A stretch of DNA of 7,020 bases from Acidobacteriota bacterium (GTDB lineage Bacteria; Acidobacteriota; Vicinamibacteria; Vicinamibacterales; CAVVIG01): the NCBI GenBank assembly GCA_016195295.1, contig JACPZV010000431.1, forward strand, positions 1 to 7,020, in the 5' to 3' direction. Made by a program: the position numbers and the translations under genes. Of this stretch, positions 6,101 to 7,020 are shown piece after piece; position 1 is the stretch's first letter; each line of letters opens with the position of its first letter. The notes beneath the pieces are model-generated. The model ran no database searches and was not told where the DNA came from. It saw nothing but the letters and a program-made list of their open reading frames with translations.

Positions 6101-6205
6101 ATTGCGGAATGCGGATTGAGGATTGCGGATTCAGATTGTATTGCAGGTAGCCGGGCGCACCCAATCGCGAAATCAATCCGCGATCCGCGATCCGCATTCC
6201 GCAAT
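6101..6205. repeat. Long imperfect inverted repeat of heptamer units upstream of transketolase
   Basis: The outer 16 bases are perfect inverted repeats: ATTGCGGAATGCGGAT at 6101-6116 and its complement at 6190-6205. Extending inward, arms of 31 bases (6101-6131 and 6175-6205) pair at 28 of 31 positions around a 43-base centre (6132-6174). Each arm is itself a run of 7-base units, GCGGAAT, GCGGATT, GAGGATT, GCGGATT on the left and AATCCGC/GATCCGC-type units on the right. It fills most of the 122-bp gap between two minus-strand genes and ends 15 bases before the transketolase ATG. I see no target-site duplication and no coding capacity. It looks like a small non-autonomous, MITE-like or REP-like element. 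In RNA it would form a large hairpin next to the start codon. Confidence 0.75.
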
Positions 6206-6207
6206 GT

Positions 6208-7020
6208 TCATCGAAGGCCCATCAGCGCCAGCCCATACGACGCCGCGCCCACGCCGTACGTGCGTGCGTCGGACGACAGCGCGGTCACCAGGCGCGCGGC
6301 GTCCGCCCGATAATTCACCCCGGGGGCGATCACCGCGGCGCCGCGATACGCCTCGTCGGCGTGGAGCGCGGCGAGGCGGCAGAACACGCGGGCCGCTTCG
6401 CAGCGCGCCACGAAGGCGGCGTCATCGGCCGCATCGCGCCGCGCGGTTTGCATCAGCTCTTCGGCCAGCATGGAATAAGGCAAGCGACCGGTGACCTCGA
6501 ACGCCGTGATCAGCGCGGACGCGGAGCGCACCTGATCGCCGAGTTCTCCACGCACGCGAGCGGACGCGTGGATCGTGTGCGCCATGCCGTCGCCCGGCTG
6601 ATACGCGTGGCCGACGATGCGCTCCAGCTCGTCGATGGCGGCGGACACGAGTTCCTGGGCGTCGCCGATGTTCGCCGCGCGCAGGCAGGCGTCCACCGAC
6701 GCCATCGCGGGCTCGACGATCGTCGCGGAAGGCCACGCGCGTCTCGATGCGACGATGAGGGATGCGGCGGCGGCGGGAAGACGATCGTCGTCCGAGATCG
6801 CGCTCGCCTCGACGAAGAGCGTGAGCCACGCCGCGCGTTCGAGGCCGTCGGTCTCCGCTTCGGCGCGCTCGAACGCCGGCGCCAGCGCTTCACCGAGCGC
6901 GTCCCGGAGATCGTCGCGGTCGGTCGCCACGTACCGTCGCAGCAGAAACGTCAGCGCGGCGGGAGGCGGCGCGCCGGCGCCTTCGCGTCCGAGCGCGTCG
7001 AGCACGCACGCGGTGATCGC
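6208..7020 (-). CDS. Alpha-helical protein, possibly YyaL/DUF255-like barrel (C-terminal part, 5' end outside window)
   Basis: The frame is open from the window edge to TGA at 6208-6210, giving 270 residues without the start. A GTG at 7005 is inside the frame but five more codons upstream are open, so the gene almost certainly begins beyond 7020. The sequence is Ala-rich and nearly all helical, with recurring helix pairs: WLTLFVEASAISDDDRLPAA, then DQVRSASALITAFEVTGRLP, then EELMQTARR and CEAARVFCRLAALHADEAYR, closing with YGLALMGL. Repeated 'A..L..a...TG' helical hairpins and a closing 'aarvl.rLaalh.d..Yr.aA' pattern recall the six-hairpin barrel at the end of YyaL/DUF255 thioredoxin-domain proteins and related epimerase-like folds. 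The diagnostic N-terminal part is not visible, so this is tentative. It lies upstream of transketolase on the same strand, 122 bp away, across the inverted repeat. Confidence 0.7.
   Translation of the reverse strand, partial: AITACVLDALGREGAGAPPPAALTFLLRRYVATDRDDLRDALGEALAPAFERAEAETDGLERAAWLTLFVEASAISDDDRLPAAAASLIVASRRAWPSATIVEPAMASVDACLRAANIGDAQELVSAAIDELERIVGHAYQPGDGMAHTIHASARVRGELGDQVRSASALITAFEVTGRLPYSMLAEELMQTARRDAADDAAFVARCEAARVFCRLAALHADEAYRGAAVIAPGVNYRADAARLVTALSSDARTYGVGAASYGLALMGLR

Overview
The window is high-G+C bacterial chromosome with dense coding, long antisense shadow frames, and short palindromic repeats between and inside genes. The animal-type transketolase, the M1 peptidase paired with an integral membrane protein, and the repeat-rich intergenic DNA would suit an Acidobacteriota genome such as Vicinamibacteria. 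That placement is an inference from gene style only; there is no rRNA or other marker here. I see no phage, CRISPR, toxin-antitoxin or defence system.

Layout. (1) Bases 1-3075, plus strand: a tightly packed operon. It holds the last residues of an unidentified protein (stop at 66-68), a secreted M1-family zinc metallopeptidase (80-2077) and a polytopic membrane protein (2074-3075) that starts in an ATGA overlap with the peptidase stop. A 23-bp palindrome (945-967) sits in frame inside the peptidase gene. (2) Bases 3076-3210: a convergent intergenic region filled with three copies of a 26-bp element that begins GTAG and folds into a 9-bp stem with a 4-nt loop. The orientations are +, -, +. This is the architecture of REP/BIME elements mobilised by REP-associated tyrosine transposases (RAYTs). 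(3) Bases 3211-4213: an OmpR/PhoB-type response regulator on the minus strand, with no kinase next to it. Head-to-head with it is a small exported Gly/Pro-rich protein that looks like the front end of a Spy/CpxP-like periplasmic protein whose helical body is missing. (4) Bases 4208-7020, minus strand: a complete short, animal-like transketolase (4208-6085), a 105-bp imperfect inverted repeat built of GCGGATT-type heptamers directly upstream of it (6101-6205), and the C-terminal 270 residues of an alpha-helical protein that runs off the window end.

How the genes may work together. The peptidase and membrane protein are probably translated as a coupled pair in envelope-associated protein or peptide turnover. 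The response regulator and divergent secreted peptide look like a sensor/regulon pair that has decayed or lost partners. Transketolase serves the non-oxidative pentose phosphate or Calvin-type carbon shuffle and is unrelated to its neighbours. The best second-look signals are the repeats: the GTAG-REP triplet with a compensatory base-pair swap, the palindrome read through as a linker in the peptidase, and the heptamer inverted repeat abutting the transketolase start.
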